Positions 53,501 to 62,071 of a stretch of DNA of 64,000 nucleotides are shown here, piece after piece. Position 1 is the stretch's first letter, and every line of letters begins with the position of its first letter. A program made the translations under genes and the position numbers. The stretch is from Abiotrophia defectiva ATCC 49176 (GTDB lineage Bacteria > Bacillota > Bacilli > Lactobacillales > Aerococcaceae): positions 186,001-250,000 of the forward strand of contig NZ_KI535340.1 of assembly GCF_000160075.2 (NCBI RefSeq). Direction: 5' to 3'. A model generated the notes under the pieces. It saw only the letters and a list, made by a program, of their open reading frames with translations. It did no database searches and was not told the DNA's origin.

Positions 53501-53542
53501 AAAAATTCCCATTATATCATATATGATATAATGGGAATTTTT
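53501..53542. terminator. Perfect 42-bp palindrome at the end of asnS
   Basis: The two 20-bp arms with the central AT are exact reverse complements and lie immediately after the asnS stop codon. Each strand ends in T5, so it can act as intrinsic terminator for asnS and as a second one for the LysM gene. Confidence 0.8.
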
Positions 53543-53543
53543 A

Positions 53544-54842
53544 TTATGGGTAAATACGGTTGAGCAAGCGTGGGAATGGTGAGGTTTCACGGATATGTTC
53601 AATCCCTGATAACCAAGCCACTGCCCGCTCCAAGCCAAGACCAAAACCAGAGTGTGGCACAGCGCCATACTTACGGAGGTCAAGGTACCAAGCATAAGCC
53701 GATGGATCTAAGTTGTAGGCCTTAATATTTTCATCTAAGGTCTCAAAGTCCACAATACGTTCAGAGCCCCCAATGACTTCACCGTAACCTTCTGGTGCAA
53801 TCATATCCGCACATAGAACAGTGCGTGGGTCTTCTTCATTAATGCGCATATAGAATGGCTTAATAGCCTTAGGATAGTTGACGATGAAGATTGGACGGTC
53901 GTATTGGCTAGCAATGAAGGTTTCATGTGGTGAACCAAAGTCATCGCCCCATTGGATATCATCAAAGCCATTGTCGTTCAAGAGCTTGATGGCATCCGTA
54001 TAGCTAATACGTGGATAAGGCAATTTGGTGTATTGTTCCAAGACTGCCACATCACGGTTCAAGGTCTTAAGAGCTAGACCACAGTGGTCAATCACATTGC
54101 GAACCAGGTGAGCCACATAACGTTCTTGGAATTGTAGGTTTTCTTCGTGTTCAACGAAGGCTAATTCTACTTCCATCATCCAGAATTCAATCAAGTGACG
54201 ACGAGTCTTAGATTTTTCAGCCCGGAAGGTTGGCCCGAAAGAGAAGACCTTACCGAAAGCCATAGCTGCTGCTTCTAGATAGAGCTGACCAGACTGAGAA
54301 AGGAAGGCATCTTCATCAAAGTACTTGGTGTGGAAGAGCTCAGTAGTCCCTTCTGGCGCAGAACCCGTCAAAATTGGTGGGTCTACCTTAATCAAGCCTT
54401 CTTGGTTCATGAACTCGTAGGTTGCCCGGATAATTTCGTTACGAATTTGCATAATAGCATGTTGCTTAGATGAACGAAGCCAGAGGTGGCGGTGATCCAT
54501 CAAGAAGTCAGTCCCGTGTTCTTTTGGTGTGATTGGGTAGTCATGACTCTCACCAATCACTTCAATGTCTTGAACCAAGAGCTCATAGCCTAAAGCTGAA
54601 CGAGTGTCTGCTTGAATCTTACCGACTACCTTCACACTGGTTTCTTGGTTAAGGCCCTTAGCCAAAGCAAAGGTTTCTTCGCTGACATCGGCCTTAACCA
54701 CAATGGCTTGGAAATAAGCGGAGCCATCACGCAATTGTAAGAAGGCAATCTTCCCACTGCTCCGTTTGTTGGTCACCCATGCCTTGATGATGACCGTTTG
54801 ATCAATATAATCTGCTGCTTGACGCATGGTAATTGTCTGCAT
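53544..54842 (-). CDS. asnS: Asparaginyl-tRNA synthetase
   Basis: AsnRS charges tRNA-Asn. The 432-aa class IIb enzyme has an N-terminal OB-fold anticodon-binding domain (about 1-110) and a catalytic domain with motif 2 [28 protein letters not shown] (near 215) and motif 3 [13 protein letters not shown] (near 405). The substrate loop [16 protein letters not shown] is also present. The ATG at 54842 follows GGAGG; an in-frame start at 54857 is rejected. It follows tseB by 24 bp. No T-box leader is visible, so control is probably not tRNA-dependent here. In Bacillus the order is dinG-ypmA-ypmB-aspB-asnS; aspB is missing between the genes here. Confidence 0.95.
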   Translation of the reverse strand: MQTITMRQAADYIDQTVIIKAWVTNKRSSGKIAFLQLRDGSAYFQAIVVKADVSEETFALAKGLNQETSVKVVGKIQADTRSALGYELLVQDIEVIGESHDYPITPKEHGTDFLMDHRHLWLRSSKQHAIMQIRNEIIRATYEFMNQEGLIKVDPPILTGSAPEGTTELFHTKYFDEDAFLSQSGQLYLEAAAMAFGKVFSFGPTFRAEKSKTRRHLIEFWMMEVELAFVEHEENLQFQERYVAHLVRNVIDHCGLALKTLNRDVAVLEQYTKLPYPRISYTDAIKLLNDNGFDDIQWGDDFGSPHETFIASQYDRPIFIVNYPKAIKPFYMRINEEDPRTVLCADMIAPEGYGEVIGGSERIVDFETLDENIKAYNLDPSAYAWYLDLRKYGAVPHSGFGLGLERAVAWLSGIEHIRETSPFPRLLNRIYP

Positions 54843-54866
54843 TCTGCCTGCCTCCATAGTCTTGTC

Positions 54867-55346
54867 TTAAATATTTTCGATTTTTTGTAACCAGGACCCA
54901 TCCTGCGCATTGAGGTAGTAATAGGTCAAGGTATTATTATCATTCTTGATGGTGATTTCCCAGACGGGCGTGTCTTTAATCATGCCCAAACGCGCCTGCA
55001 TAATCTTATAATTCTCATTGTCTGCTAAAGCAATGGCCTTGGCATCCTCTTCTGAGATAATTTGACTTGGCGTGTAGTAATTAACGGTCCCACCCTCACG
55101 TTTCACAATCGCATAACGTTCTTGGCCACTGTCATCCACAAAATCCAAGGCAAAGTAAGCCTCAGAAATGGTCGTCCAGTAGAATTTTTTGACGTCTTTG
55201 ACAGTGTAGTCCGTCTCAATCAATCGCACGGCTTCTTGTTGAGCTTGATGCGATTTAGCTTGGCTTGAATAGAAGACCCAAGCAAAGATGAGAAAGATGA
55301 TGAGGAAAAAGAGCGTCAGTCCTGAGACCACTTTACGGTTTAACAT
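54867..55346 (-). CDS. tseB: TseB-like membrane protein (YpmB, DUF5590)
   Basis: This small single-pass membrane protein of 159 aa is of the YpmB/TseB type; TseB affects PBP2A and the elongation machinery in Bacillus. Residues 7-27 (SGLTLFFLIIFLIFAWVFY) are the membrane anchor. The remaining extracellular part holds two PepSY-like alpha/beta repeats, the second being ISEEDAKAIALADNENYKIMQARLGMIKDTPVWEITIKN. The ATG at 55346 follows AGGAGGAGTCAAGT, and an extended -10 (TGG-TATGAT) lies at 55385-55380. Position between dinG and asnS matches ypmB in Bacillus, which supports the name. Confidence 0.82.
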   Translation of the reverse strand: MLNRKVVSGLTLFFLIIFLIFAWVFYSSQAKSHQAQQEAVRLIETDYTVKDVKKFYWTTISEAYFALDFVDDSGQERYAIVKREGGTVNYYTPSQIISEEDAKAIALADNENYKIMQARLGMIKDTPVWEITIKNDNNTLTYYYLNAQDGSWLQKIENI

Positions 55347-55379
55347 ACTTGACTCCTCCTGTCGCCACTTATCTGTACT

Positions 55380-55385
55380 ATCATA
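55380..55385 (-). promoter_or_regulatory. Promoter -10 of tseB-asnS
   Basis: TGG-TATGAT on the minus strand is an extended -10, 34 bp upstream of the tseB start; the -35 is weak. Confidence 0.55.
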
Positions 55386-55436
55386 CCATAATTTCTCCAA
55401 AATTGCATGAATTTTTGGCTAGCTGACTAGGCAGGA

Positions 55437-57923
55437 TTAGTGACTGGGCAAGATGGGAACCAGGTCAATGGCGGGCGCCAAGTATTCCTCAACCTTAGGG
55501 CTATAATAACGAGTCCAAACACGTTCATCCAGGAGATAGTAGTCCGCCTTGCAACGAGAGCTAGCGACCTGAGCTAGCAATTTCTTAAGACGGAAAATCA
55601 TCTGCGGTAGGGTCAGTTGATCAAAAGCCTGGTTATCTGATATGCCAAGCACCTGACTTTGGCCTAGGGTCCGCTCATTAGTCAAGGAATCAAACGGCAG
55701 ACGGTCCAAGACTACTAAGAGCTGATCGACTGACAAGGTAAAAGACTCCTCTAGGAAGAGACGTCTGGGCACAATAACAATGGCCTTGTCATCGGCTTCG
55801 GCGCGGCGCTTAATTTTCTTAAGGCTACCATTTTGTCCCTGGCTATAAATCAGATAGCCCTCTTCCAGTAGGGAACTTTCCCATAGGAGACGGTAGTATG
55901 TCTGGGCTTGGGCCTTGTTATTAGCTAGGATTAAGACGTGGCTGGTCCCCTTATCCGCTAGCTGGTCCTTGATAAAGGCCAACAATTGCTCGGCCTCTTC
56001 ATAGCCCTGGCCTGACTGGGCATAAGCCAATGGCACCTGGAGGGTCAGACTGCTGGCCTGCCCCTGCTCAGGTAAGCTTAAGTAAGTGGCCTCCACTTGC
56101 CAGAAACGCGACAAGCCATAGCCTAAAGGCTGGTCATACTGACCGTCTGACAAGAAAGCTAGCTGTCGGTATTGGCTTAGCTGAGGCAAGTGCTTGTTTC
56201 TCATGATTAAAGGCACCCGGCTAAGGGCCAATTGGTAGATTTGGCCATTGCTGACCTGGCCTTGAAGTCGAACATAGCTCCCCTCTGACTGCTTGGCTAG
56301 TAGTCGACAGGTCGTTGCCAGATGGCGGTAGGTCCGTTTTTGTTTGGCTGCTAGTTTGACGGTTTTTAACCAGTCCTGTAGCTGCTGGCCTAAAGTCGCC
56401 ACTTGAGCCATGACCGTCAAATAGCGGGGGCTGCCCTTGACTAGGCAGGCTGTCCACCAATCATTGCTAGCATTACCTAAATCACTGGCTTCAAACTCTG
56501 CCCGCATACTTTCTAGCAGGTCATAGCTAGTGGCTAGACAGGACTCGAGCTGGGCCTCCTCCTGACCTTGATCTAGTAAGGCCTTCAGCTCTACAAAGAG
56601 CTGGCTGGCATCCAGGCTAATGCTTTCTTGGTCCACCAGGCCTTGGTAACTGGCCTCTAAATCTAGGACCAGGACCCGAGCCTGACCCAGAAAGGCCAGC
56701 GGGCTGTCAGCGACTTGCTTTAAAGACAGCCAGTCTTTTTGGCTCATTAAAACTAAGTCTTTGGCTTTAAGCCCCTCCAGGTAACGGTGATAGCCCACCT
56801 TCTTACCCGTCTTCGCCACAAAATCATAGCGCCGCATGATCTGACTAATATCCAGTTCAGAGTTCAATTCATCCAAACAGCCGTACTGGCTGTTCGTCAA
56901 CCAAACCAAAGCAGCCGCTAGAACGGTAAGCTCTTGTTGGTTGGCCCGGCTTAAATCAAATTCATGGCAGAATTGGTAAACCGAAGCCATATCGATAAAC
57001 TGATAGGCTGGTCGATAGAGCCCCGCTTGCTGACCCGTAACTTCTTGCCACAAGGTCTGCCAATGACTAATTTGGCCCTCATTTTCTAGAACTAGCAGGG
57101 CCTTGTCCCCTTCTTGACGCCAAGCATGGAGTAGAGCCAGTGCCAAGCCTTGGTGATCCTGACGAGCATGCGCTTCTAGGACTAAGGGCGATTTATCCTG
57201 ACCGGCTTCTTGCCAATAGGCTACCGCGGTTCTTTGCTTGGCGCTAATTAGGCTAGAATGACTAGCTTGAGTTTGACTGATGCCCTGCCCTTCCGGCCAA
57301 TTTACTTGGCAATAAAAGCTGCTAGCTTGGTTAAGAAACTGACTGGCTTGATAGGGCAAAGCCTTAAAAATCGGCTGCAGGGCCAGCTTAGTCCCATAGT
57401 CCAAATCAGCTGCCTGGTGAGCTAAGACATCCAACAAATGGGCCGTCATCCGGGCATCCCCCAGGGCATCATGGGCGTCTTGGAAGTTCAAACCAAAGAA
57501 CTGGCTCAAATCCTGCAAGTTAAAACCCGGCGCCTGAGGCAGGAAGATTTTCGCCAATTGGACAGTGTCCAAGGCAGGTGGCTGAAAGTCTAAGCCTTGT
57601 TCAGCAAACTTGGCCTGCAAAAAAGTCAAGTCAAAACCTAGATTGTGGGCCACAAAGAAGCAGTCTTTAAGTCGCTCATACCAGAGACCTGCCACCTGGC
57701 TAAAGGTCGGCGCATCCTGAACCTGGTCTGATTGAATGCCTGTAATGGCCGTAATATGAGTCGGAATGTTACGCTCAGGATTGAGTAACATACTATGTTG
57801 AGCTAGGACTTGTCCATCTTCAATTAGGACAGCCCCAATTTGGATAATTTGATCACCCTGATCTAGGTGAGAGCCCGTTGTCTCTAAATCGACAACCGCA
57901 ATTCTTATTCCTTTAGCTTTCAA
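55437..57923 (-). CDS. dinG: DinG-like 3'-5' exonuclease with degenerate helicase domain
   Basis: This 828-aa protein has an N-terminal DEDDh exonuclease (about 5-175): D12/E14 in VVDLETTGS, the D in AHNLGFDLTFL and HDALGDA are intact. The rest follows the DinG helicase layout but has lost its motifs. The Walker A position reads VLEAHARQDHQGLA without GKT. The DEAH position reads LVLDLEAS. The motif VI position reads PQMIFRLKKLLAQ. No iron-sulfur cysteine set is visible. Staphylococcus aureus DinG is likewise reported as a nuclease without helicase activity. The start is a TTG at 57923 with AGGAGC upstream, overlapping the end of cca by 11 nt. Confidence 0.88.
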   Translation of the reverse strand: MKAKGIRIAVVDLETTGSHLDQGDQIIQIGAVLIEDGQVLAQHSMLLNPERNIPTHITAITGIQSDQVQDAPTFSQVAGLWYERLKDCFFVAHNLGFDLTFLQAKFAEQGLDFQPPALDTVQLAKIFLPQAPGFNLQDLSQFFGLNFQDAHDALGDARMTAHLLDVLAHQAADLDYGTKLALQPIFKALPYQASQFLNQASSFYCQVNWPEGQGISQTQASHSSLISAKQRTAVAYWQEAGQDKSPLVLEAHARQDHQGLALALLHAWRQEGDKALLVLENEGQISHWQTLWQEVTGQQAGLYRPAYQFIDMASVYQFCHEFDLSRANQQELTVLAAALVWLTNSQYGCLDELNSELDISQIMRRYDFVAKTGKKVGYHRYLEGLKAKDLVLMSQKDWLSLKQVADSPLAFLGQARVLVLDLEASYQGLVDQESISLDASQLFVELKALLDQGQEEAQLESCLATSYDLLESMRAEFEASDLGNASNDWWTACLVKGSPRYLTVMAQVATLGQQLQDWLKTVKLAAKQKRTYRHLATTCRLLAKQSEGSYVRLQGQVSNGQIYQLALSRVPLIMRNKHLPQLSQYRQLAFLSDGQYDQPLGYGLSRFWQVEATYLSLPEQGQASSLTLQVPLAYAQSGQGYEEAEQLLAFIKDQLADKGTSHVLILANNKAQAQTYYRLLWESSLLEEGYLIYSQGQNGSLKKIKRRAEADDKAIVIVPRRLFLEESFTLSVDQLLVVLDRLPFDSLTNERTLGQSQVLGISDNQAFDQLTLPQMIFRLKKLLAQVASSRCKADYYLLDERVWTRYYSPKVEEYLAPAIDLVPILPSH

Positions 57924-59163
57924 GATAATCAGCTCCTAACGCTTGAGCTTGGGCCAAGAGAACGGCTGGCTCATTAGGCAAATCCCCCATGACAACCTGG
58001 CGCTCCAGCTCCAAAAGTAGGCGCCCAAGTCCGGCATTACCTCGGCTTAAGCCTAAGGCCTCCATGACCTTTTGCCCATTAATGGCCAAATCTGACCGAC
58101 TGGCAAGCGGCAATTGGGCCTTAGCCTGGCTCAATTGATTCGATTGGCTCAACCAGCCTTGATGGAAGGCATAGGTCTCATAAATAGCCAAAACATGGGT
58201 TGGCATCTGATAAAGTTGCCAAGCATCCAGTGGGCCTGAAGCAAAGGCTTGATCCAGCTCCAGTAAGTCACTGACATCCTTAATAAAGGGATTGCTGTGC
58301 TTCCAGTCGCGCAGGAAGGCGCGGGCCTGAGTTGAATCCAAGCCCAAGGCCTTAACTAAAGCCCACCAAACCAAACGTTCATCGCGCGCTAGCCCAGCAG
58401 CAATTTGAGCAGCTAGTGTCTCATAAACCTGCTGCCAGACAGATAAGGCATCTACTTGCTCCATGCCCAATAAATAAGCGCAAAGACCAGATTCAGTCAA
58501 GGCTTTATAGCTTGTCCCTAGATAGTCACCTTGCATGAGCTTACTGAGTTCAATCCGAATGCGCTCAATGGACACATAGGATAAATTAGGGGCTAGCTGG
58601 CCAATGGCTTCAAAGGTCTGGGACTCAATCTCAAACCCTAACTGACTGGCAAAGCGCAGGGCTCGCATCATACGCAGGGCATCTTCATCGAAACGTTCCA
58701 TGGCAGTCCCGACAGCACGGATAATGCCGGCTTGTAGATCCTGCTCGCCGCCGTGGTAGTCATAGACCCTGCCTAAGCGGTCCAAAGCCAAGGCATTAAT
58801 GGTGAAGTCCCGTCTCAGCGTATCCTCGCGTAAATTGCGAACAAAGTTCACCTGGTCAGGCCGGCGCCGATCACTATAGGTCCCCTCCGTTCGGAAGGTG
58901 GTAATTTCATAGTTTTCTTTCTTGTAGACCACTACAATGGTCCCGTGCTTCTTGCCCACATCAAAAGTGACCGGAAAAATCCCCTGGATTTCATCCGGTG
59001 TCGCACTGGTTGCAATGTCAATATCATGAATTTCCTTGCCTAAAAGGGCATCACGCACACACCCACCAACAAAATAAGCCTCATAACCATGAGACTCAAT
59101 GGCTTCTAGGAGGGGCATGGCCGTCTGAAACAAGGGATTATTGAGATTAATAGTCTTGGTCAT
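57913..59163 (-). CDS. cca: CCA tRNA nucleotidyltransferase
   Basis: This enzyme adds or repairs the 3' CCA of tRNAs without a template; it is needed for transcripts such as the ssrA gene here that lack an encoded CCA. The 416-aa class II enzyme has the head motif VGGCVRDALLGKEIHDIDIAT with the catalytic DxD (about 32-52), RRDFTINALALD (about 114-125) and ERFDEDALRMMRALRFASQLGF (about 152-173). The helical tail (about 250-416) is less conserved. It overlaps reoY by 17 nt upstream and dinG downstream, in one minus-strand operon. Confidence 0.95.
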   Translation of the reverse strand: MTKTINLNNPLFQTAMPLLEAIESHGYEAYFVGGCVRDALLGKEIHDIDIATSATPDEIQGIFPVTFDVGKKHGTIVVVYKKENYEITTFRTEGTYSDRRRPDQVNFVRNLREDTLRRDFTINALALDRLGRVYDYHGGEQDLQAGIIRAVGTAMERFDEDALRMMRALRFASQLGFEIESQTFEAIGQLAPNLSYVSIERIRIELSKLMQGDYLGTSYKALTESGLCAYLLGMEQVDALSVWQQVYETLAAQIAAGLARDERLVWWALVKALGLDSTQARAFLRDWKHSNPFIKDVSDLLELDQAFASGPLDAWQLYQMPTHVLAIYETYAFHQGWLSQSNQLSQAKAQLPLASRSDLAINGQKVMEALGLSRGNAGLGRLLLELERQVVMGDLPNEPAVLLAQAQALGADYLES

Positions 59164-59698
59164 GCCCTTCTAGTTCCTCCAGTTGATTTAATAGTTGATT
59201 GACGATATCAAAAGCTCCCTGATCTAAAGCTAGGTCGACCTGCTCCTTCAATTGCTTGCGTCTGACTTGGCGGGTAACCTGAGTCAGTCCCATTTCCAAT
59301 TGATCCAAAAAGGCACTATCTTCAGGTAAATAATCCGGCTGAGTAAAGAGATCATAACGATAGAGGGTCGCAATATAGTCAGGAATATTAAGTTCTATAT
59401 AAAAAGTGACGGGTTGAGCCCCTTGAGCATTGAGTCTCAGGTCATGGAAAGCCTGCTCACAAGAACTGTAGGATTTGCCTTCCTTATAGTAACGGAAAGG
59501 CACTGCCGTCTGCTCCACATAGGAGATATAGACACCGTGACTGGCATACTCGACTTGATCCGAGAACTCAACATATTGAATATAATCAGGCTGAACCATT
59601 AAAAACTCTAAAAAATAATTAACCGTTGGGTTGGCATGCCGGTAATGCTGTAAGAGCCAAGCAATAAACTGACGTTTACGTTGATGCTTATTAATCAC
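59147..59698 (-). CDS. reoY: ReoY / YpiB (UPF0302) family protein
   Basis: ReoY is a cytoplasmic factor which, with ReoM, promotes ClpCP degradation of MurA in Listeria and so limits peptidoglycan precursor synthesis. The 183-aa protein matches the family pattern: KRQFIAWLLQHYRHANPTVNYFLEFLM, then VPFRYYKEGKSYSSCEQAFHDLRLN, then FYIELNIPDY. A C-terminal helical region ends VDLALDQGAFDIVNQLLNQL. The start is a GTG with GGAGGAAACACT before it. It lies between ypiA and cca, an arrangement known from Bacillus (ypiA-ypiB). MurA control here is inferred from family. Confidence 0.85.
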   Translation of the reverse strand: MINKHQRKRQFIAWLLQHYRHANPTVNYFLEFLMVQPDYIQYVEFSDQVEYASHGVYISYVEQTAVPFRYYKEGKSYSSCEQAFHDLRLNAQGAQPVTFYIELNIPDYIATLYRYDLFTQPDYLPEDSAFLDQLEMGLTQVTRQVRRKQLKEQVDLALDQGAFDIVNQLLNQLEELEGHDQDY

Positions 59699-59726
59699 AG
59701 TGTTTCCTCCTTTCTGAGACTTATCT

Positions 59727-60995
59727 TTACTCTTCTATATCCTGAGATTCATGGTCTGCTTCCGCCAAAATTCGGTCTAAAGTGGCAACTTCTTGGTCTA
59801 ATCCCCAAGACTCAAAATACTGACGGGCTTGTAACCAAAAATCCTGGTCTCCCGCCATCAGGTCCAAGGCCTCTTGATAGGCTGCTTGAGCCTGCTTCCG
59901 CAGGCCTAGGTCCGCATAGAGCGGTGCATAGAGACAAGACAGATACTCCGGATCTGGGAAGTCAGGCGCCAGAGTATCTAAGACCTCTAAGGCTGCCTGG
60001 GCGCCCTCATGCTGAGCTAACCAAGCAATCAGATAGGTGGCGATGGCATAGGTCAAGTCTTCATCTTCCTGGAGCAAATAGGCATCCATCAACTTGTCCT
60101 TAATGGTTGGTGTCAGATAGTCAATGGCCTGGCATAAGGCCAGATAATCCGCTATTCGTCCATCATCTGCCAGAGTCACTTGAAAGAGCCAGTCAAGATT
60201 TTCCCTCAAGCTAGCTTGGTGTCCCAGGCCCAAAGCCAATTCTGCCGCTAAGTAATGAATGTCCACAGAATCTAAGTCCAGGGCAAGAGCTTGTTGAGCA
60301 GCCTCATAGGCGAGAGCCAGATGCCCCGCCTTTTGATAGGCCAGGGCCAAGAGATAATAATCTTCCGCACTAACCAGTGGCAGGTCTTTCCAACTTACTA
60401 GGGATTGAATCCATTCTAGCTGAATCATCTCATCTTCTAAAGCTAAAGCCAGCAGCCGTTGCCGAATCAAGGCTCGGTCCACCTTATCTGAAAAGTAGTC
60501 TAGCAAGACTTGATAGTAGTCCTTGGCCTTGCTATAGTCCCCCTCTTCAATCTTGGCTTGAGCTAACAGTTGATAAGGCTCAAAGCGAGTCGGATAGGTC
60601 TGAATTAAGTTCTGTAAGACCTTCTGGCAGGCCTTTACTTGCCCCAGTTCAAAGAGAATCTGAGCCTCTAACCATTGGACAAGAAAGACGGCTTGGTCTG
60701 TCTTGGCCCTGCTCAACCATTCATAGGCACTGTGATAATCAGCTAGCTGGAAGCAGGCCTTGGCCAGGTAATAAGCAACCTTTTTCTTATGAGTCAGCTG
60801 ATAGAGCTGGTCTAAGAGCCAGACTTGCCACTCCCGATAGCCCCGCTTAGCAAAGTAATCCGATAAATCTAGCAGTCCCTGATAGGTTTGGGCATCATCT
60901 GGTGCCTCTAGGAGTGCTCCTTCTAAGACACTATTCACTTGGTCCAGGGATTGACATTCCTCACAGGCTTCAATCCAACGGCTTAATTCACTCAT
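59727..60995 (-). CDS. ypiA: TPR-repeat protein, YpiA-like
   Basis: This soluble protein of 422 aa is made almost entirely of tetratricopeptide-like repeats: KKVAYYLAKACFQLADYHSAYEWLSRAK, then PTRFEPYQLLAQAKIEEGDYSKAKDYYQVLLDYF, then YYLLALAYQKAGHLALAYEAAQQALALDLDS. Composition is Leu/Ala/Gln/Asp-rich and acidic. Location directly before the YpiB/ReoY gene matches ypiA-ypiB in Bacillus and Listeria, which suggests a scaffold for protein-protein contacts, perhaps with ReoY. GGAGGTGTCTT precedes the ATG. Its promoter (-10 at 61018-61013) is so close that the mRNA should begin almost at the SD. Confidence 0.82.
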   Translation of the reverse strand: MSELSRWIEACEECQSLDQVNSVLEGALLEAPDDAQTYQGLLDLSDYFAKRGYREWQVWLLDQLYQLTHKKKVAYYLAKACFQLADYHSAYEWLSRAKTDQAVFLVQWLEAQILFELGQVKACQKVLQNLIQTYPTRFEPYQLLAQAKIEEGDYSKAKDYYQVLLDYFSDKVDRALIRQRLLALALEDEMIQLEWIQSLVSWKDLPLVSAEDYYLLALAYQKAGHLALAYEAAQQALALDLDSVDIHYLAAELALGLGHQASLRENLDWLFQVTLADDGRIADYLALCQAIDYLTPTIKDKLMDAYLLQEDEDLTYAIATYLIAWLAQHEGAQAALEVLDTLAPDFPDPEYLSCLYAPLYADLGLRKQAQAAYQEALDLMAGDQDFWLQARQYFESWGLDQEVATLDRILAEADHESQDIEE

Positions 60996-61012
60996 AAGAC
61001 ACCTCCGCTCCT

Positions 61013-61041
61013 ATTATACCACGAAGCCTAACGGGAGTCAC
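61013..61041 (-). promoter_or_regulatory. Promoter of the ypiA-reoY-cca-dinG operon
   Basis: TGG-TATAAT extended -10 (core 61018-61013) with GTGACT at 61041-61036 as -35 and a 17-bp spacer. The -10 ends only 17 bp before the start codon. Confidence 0.65.
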
Positions 61042-61103
61042 TCCTAGCTAGGCAAAGAGTGCTTAAGTAAGCAACCCACTAAGGTCGACCAATTTCTAGA
61101 TAA

Positions 61104-61132
61104 GCAAAGAGGCTGGGATAATCCCAGCCTCT
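61104..61132 (-). terminator. Terminator of glpF
   Basis: On the minus strand AGAGGCTGGGAT and ATCCCAGCCTCT form a 12-bp stem with a 1-nt loop, followed by a short TTTGCTT. Confidence 0.75.
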
Positions 61133-61142
61133 AAAAAGGTCT

Positions 61143-61886
61143 TTATTTTACTAAGAAGAAAGTGTTGAAAACAAAGACTGCTAAAATCCCTGCACAAATT
61201 GGGGCAAGTACTGGTACCCAAGCGTAAGACCAGTTAGAGTCCCCTTTGTTCTTAAGTGGTAAGAATTGGTGAACCAAACGTGGACCTAAGTCACGAGCTG
61301 GGTTGAGGGCTGGACCGGTTGGCCCACCGACTGCGATAACCAAAGCCCATACCAAGAAACCAAGCGCTAAGTGAGCCAAACCTGGGTTGTTAGCGAACAT
61401 TTGCCCTTTGGTAATCCCTACTGCTGCGAAGAAGAGGATGAAAGAACCAATAAATTCGCCCACAAAACCGTTCAAATGGCTGTTAGCAGCGTTAGCCGTT
61501 GAGAAAGTCCCCAAGATGTGAGCTTGGTTGGTTGTTTGATCATAGTAAGGCTTGTACATTGCCACTACTAAGAGTTGACCGAACATAGCCCCTAAGAATT
61601 GAGCCACAATGTAAGGCACAACTTCTGCCCATGGGAAGTTACCATTGATAGCCAAACCGAGGGTGAAAGCTGGGTTGATGTGGTTACCGCTGACATGACC
61701 GAAGATCATGGCTGGCATCATAACCGCAAAACCATAACCGATCGCAATCAGGTTCCAACCGTGAGCCCCTTCGCCGCTACCCGCTTTAGTGCCTTTTAAG
61801 TCAACGTTGGCAACAGCCCCGTTACCTAAGACGATTAACATGGCAGTGGCTAAAAATTCTGCAAATAAACGTACGCCTAATGACAT
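61143..61886 (-). CDS. glpF: Glycerol uptake facilitator (aquaglyceroporin)
   Basis: This MIP-family channel of 247 aa has six membrane helices and two half-helices with NPA boxes at 71-73 (NHINPAFTLGLA) and 195-197. The second box continues as NPARDLGPR; the aspartate after NPAR is the hallmark of glycerol-conducting GlpF-type channels rather than water-only aquaporins. Some lactobacilli use close relatives for lactic acid, so substrate is not certain. The ATG at 61886 follows AAGGAGTTATGTAAT. No glycerol kinase gene is adjacent. A promoter with an upstream cre-like site suggests catabolite control. Confidence 0.92.
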   Translation of the reverse strand: MSLGVRLFAEFLATAMLIVLGNGAVANVDLKGTKAGSGEGAHGWNLIAIGYGFAVMMPAMIFGHVSGNHINPAFTLGLAINGNFPWAEVVPYIVAQFLGAMFGQLLVVAMYKPYYDQTTNQAHILGTFSTANAANSHLNGFVGEFIGSFILFFAAVGITKGQMFANNPGLAHLALGFLVWALVIAVGGPTGPALNPARDLGPRLVHQFLPLKNKGDSNWSYAWVPVLAPICAGILAVFVFNTFFLVK

Positions 61887-61952
61887 ATTACATAACTCCT
61901 TTTTATAATGAAAAATCACACCGTCTGGTGCTGATGGATTATTCCTTTGCTA

Positions 61953-62010
61953 AGTGTACCATATGTCAGGGGGGCTTTCAATTGCCATTTTGTATTTCAA
62001 AACGCTTTCT
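61953..62010 (-). promoter_or_regulatory. glpF promoter and upstream cre-like site
   Basis: TTGAAA (61981-61976), 17-bp spacer, TACACT (61958-61953). AGAAAGCGTTTTGA at 62010-61997 matches 12 of 14 positions of the CcpA consensus and lies about 15 bp upstream of the -35, a place compatible with either activation or repression. Confidence 0.65.
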
Positions 62011-62029
62011 TATCAGGATTTTTACCCAT

Positions 62030-62063
62030 CAAAAAACTGGAAACGATATTGCCGTTTCCAGTT
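62030..62063 (-). terminator. Terminator of ytxH
   Basis: On the minus strand AACTGGAAACG and CGTTTCCAGTT form an 11-bp stem with a 7-nt loop, followed by TTTTG. Confidence 0.88.
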
Positions 62064-62071
62064 ATCAATTC

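Noticed and set aside
54843-55436. T-box leader upstream of asnS or tseB
   Set aside because: No T-box consensus or antiterminator structure is visible, and asnS follows tseB closely.
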